A stretch of 8,454 nucleotides of DNA from Bacilli bacterium (GTDB lineage: Bacteria > Bacillota_I > Bacilli_A > RF39 > UBA660), in assembly GCA_900757295.1 (NCBI GenBank), contig CAAENH010000008.1:1-8454 (forward strand). The letters are read 5' to 3'. Positions 7,626-8,454 of the stretch are shown piece by piece. The notes beneath the pieces are model-generated. The model did not search any database, was not told the DNA's origin, and saw only the letters and a list, made by a program, of their open reading frames with translations. Numbering within the stretch: the stretch's first letter is position 1; every line of letters starts with the position of its first letter. The position numbers and the translations under genes are program-made.

Positions 7626-7660
7626 AAAAAATAAGCCTTAACTAAAAAATTAAAGCTTAT
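7626..7660 (-). terminator. AT-rich stem-loop plus T run after the exported-protein gene
   Basis: On the minus strand, ATAAGCTTTAA (7660-7650) pairs with TTAAGGCTTAT (7641-7631). This makes an 11-bp stem with one G-U wobble and an 8-base loop. A run of six T, the first being the last base of the stem, follows directly (7631-7626). It lies 24 bases after the stop of the upstream gene and just before the adhesin RBS (AAAGGATG at 7622-7615). The form is that of an intrinsic terminator; the AT-rich stem suggests leaky termination, which would let some transcripts continue into the adhesin gene. Confidence 0.65.
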
Positions 7661-7684
7661 AAATATAATTTATTTAATTTAATT

Positions 7685-8380
7685 TTATTTTATTGCCCAG
7701 AAATAGTATTTTCCACACAAACATTGACTTATTTTGTATTGAACAGAAGGCCATCCTTTTGTATAATTTTCAAAAGCAATTTGAGCTTCATTCCAACTCG
7801 AATAATATCCATGTTCATTTGCCCCATCTCCTGCAATATGGTGAGTTCCACCCTCTGCACACCAATAATCTAAATCACTTGGTGTAGGCTCTTTTGTAAC
7901 TTTATCTTTACTTTTTTTCTCTTCTTGTACTCTTGTTCCATTCGTATCTTCATCGTTATTTTCTCTATTATCATTTGCATTATTTTCCAATACCGTATTA
8001 GACATTTGTTCTTTTTTTATAACATCATTTTCAATAGTTTTAGATTCTTCATTTTTATTAGTATTTTTTGCTATATTCTCTTGTCTAATAGTTGGATTTT
8101 TCTTTGGTTCTTCTTGAATACTTGTATTATTAACTTTTACAATATCCGCTTCTAAATGTGTTTTTTCTTCAATCTCTTGTTCTTCTGTATTGTTTTCAAC
8201 AACAATCACTTCAATATCTTCTTTTTCTTCGTCATCAATATTATTTATTTCAGTTACAATCTCTTTCTCATTTTCTATTTTACTTAAACTTAATTTCTTT
8301 GATTTTATAATCATCATATTCGCAAATAATGCCACTATTAAGGCTATAAATATTAAAACTAATATCTTTTTACTCTTCAT
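7685..8380 (-). CDS. Exported or membrane-anchored protein with acidic stalk and Cys/His/Trp-rich C-terminal domain, function unknown
   Basis: The predicted product has 231 residues from ATG 8380, where AAGGAG ends 9 bases upstream. The earlier in-frame ATG 8389 abuts that RBS and is unlikely. Residues 2-6 are basic and about 6-24 are hydrophobic, with no obvious signal peptidase or lipobox site, so this is probably an N-terminal membrane anchor. Residues 30-165 are a low-complexity linker rich in Glu, Asn and Lys, likely a disordered stalk outside the membrane. The last 63 residues form a compact domain: DYWCAEGGTHHIAGDG, then NEHGYYSSWNEAQIAFENYT, and finally ISQCLCGKYYFWAIK. C174, H180, H181, H190, C220 and C222 could bind metal or form disulfides. 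I cannot name this domain family. The gene is first after a promoter and precedes the adhesin gene, which suggests a cell-surface role in the same element. Confidence 0.85.
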   Translation of the reverse strand: MKSKKILVLIFIALIVALFANMMIIKSKKLSLSKIENEKEIVTEINNIDDEEKEDIEVIVVENNTEEQEIEEKTHLEADIVKVNNTSIQEEPKKNPTIRQENIAKNTNKNEESKTIENDVIKKEQMSNTVLENNANDNRENNDEDTNGTRVQEEKKSKDKVTKEPTPSDLDYWCAEGGTHHIAGDGANEHGYYSSWNEAQIAFENYTKGWPSVQYKISQCLCGKYYFWAIK

Positions 8381-8403
8381 TACTACCATCTCCTTATAGC
8401 TTA

Positions 8404-8431
8404 ATTATATGCTTTTTAGAGATAAAAACAA
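8404..8431 (-). promoter_or_regulatory. Sigma-A-type promoter upstream of the exported-protein gene
   Basis: On the minus strand, TTGTTT (8431-8426) and a perfect TATAAT (8409-8404) are separated by 16 bases. Transcription would start near 8397, giving a very short leader that begins close to the AAGGAG at 8395-8390. It may drive the whole row of minus-strand genes. AT-rich DNA often yields chance matches, so confidence is moderate. Confidence 0.5.
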
Positions 8432-8454
8432 ATGTATAAATTATTATATAAAAT

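Noticed and set aside
7607..7684. Separate promoter for the adhesin gene
   Set aside because: Several TATAAT-like strings occur in this AT-rich gap (for example TATATT near 7665), but none has a credible -35 at the right distance, and those present lie before the terminator-like hairpin.
7693..8399. Plus-strand ORFs opposite the exported-protein gene (7693-7887, 7925-8155, 8190-8399)
   Set aside because: They are Phe/Ile/Ser-rich shadows of Lys/Asn/Glu codons and look like membrane proteins only by composition.
1..8454. TGA decoded as Trp (mollicute-type code)
   Set aside because: The genes use TGG for Trp, and all visible stops are TAA with no in-frame TGA in the supported coding regions.

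Overview
The window is strongly AT-rich and uses the standard bacterial code: every gene ends in TAA, Trp is TGG, and no in-frame TGA appears. All supported genes lie on the minus strand, so transcription runs from position 8454 towards 1. Gene content, codon bias and strong AAGGAG/GGGAGG ribosome binding sites point to a low-GC Firmicute, probably gut Clostridia or a relative. The region reads as the accessory part of an integrative conjugative element (conjugative transposon). No integrase, relaxase or type IV secretion gene is visible here, so that placement rests on the polyvalent methylase protein, TnpV and the surface adhesin.

Layout in transcription order. 8454-8381: a promoter with a perfect TATAAT and a strong RBS. 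8380-7685: a membrane-tethered or secreted protein of unknown function, with a long acidic Asn/Lys/Glu-rich stalk and a compact Cys/His/Trp-rich C-terminal domain. 7684-7607: an intergenic hairpin followed by a T run, then the RBS of the next gene. 7606-3074: a 1510-residue cell-wall-anchored adhesin with a signal peptide, an N-terminal thioester-type domain, about eleven CnaB/SpaA-type domains and a VPKTG sortase signal. Four tandem CnaB domains carry a Lys-Glu-Asp triad like that of the CnaB2 domain behind SpyCatcher/SpyTag. 3073-3014: a second hairpin. 3013-2786: a 75-residue protein of unknown function whose end overlaps the next start by 11 bases. 2796 to beyond position 1: the first 932 residues of a very large 'polyvalent' element protein with an ArdC-like N-terminus and, at the window edge, an N6-adenine methylase motif I.

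The most striking observation is a gene inside a gene. Within that large ORF, in the +1 frame at 1958-1605, lies a complete 117-residue TnpV-family protein with its own Shine-Dalgarno sequence. The host frame is open throughout and encodes only a polar, low-complexity linker there. The two genes therefore appear to be overprinted rather than one being a spurious shadow.

Working model (inference): the exported protein and adhesin act at the donor cell surface, perhaps helping cell-cell or host contact. The 75-residue protein, the polyvalent protein and nested TnpV act in the cytoplasm on element DNA (anti-restriction, modification, mobility). No tRNA, rRNA, CRISPR array, insertion sequence or attachment site was recognised, and the plus strand appears to carry no genes.
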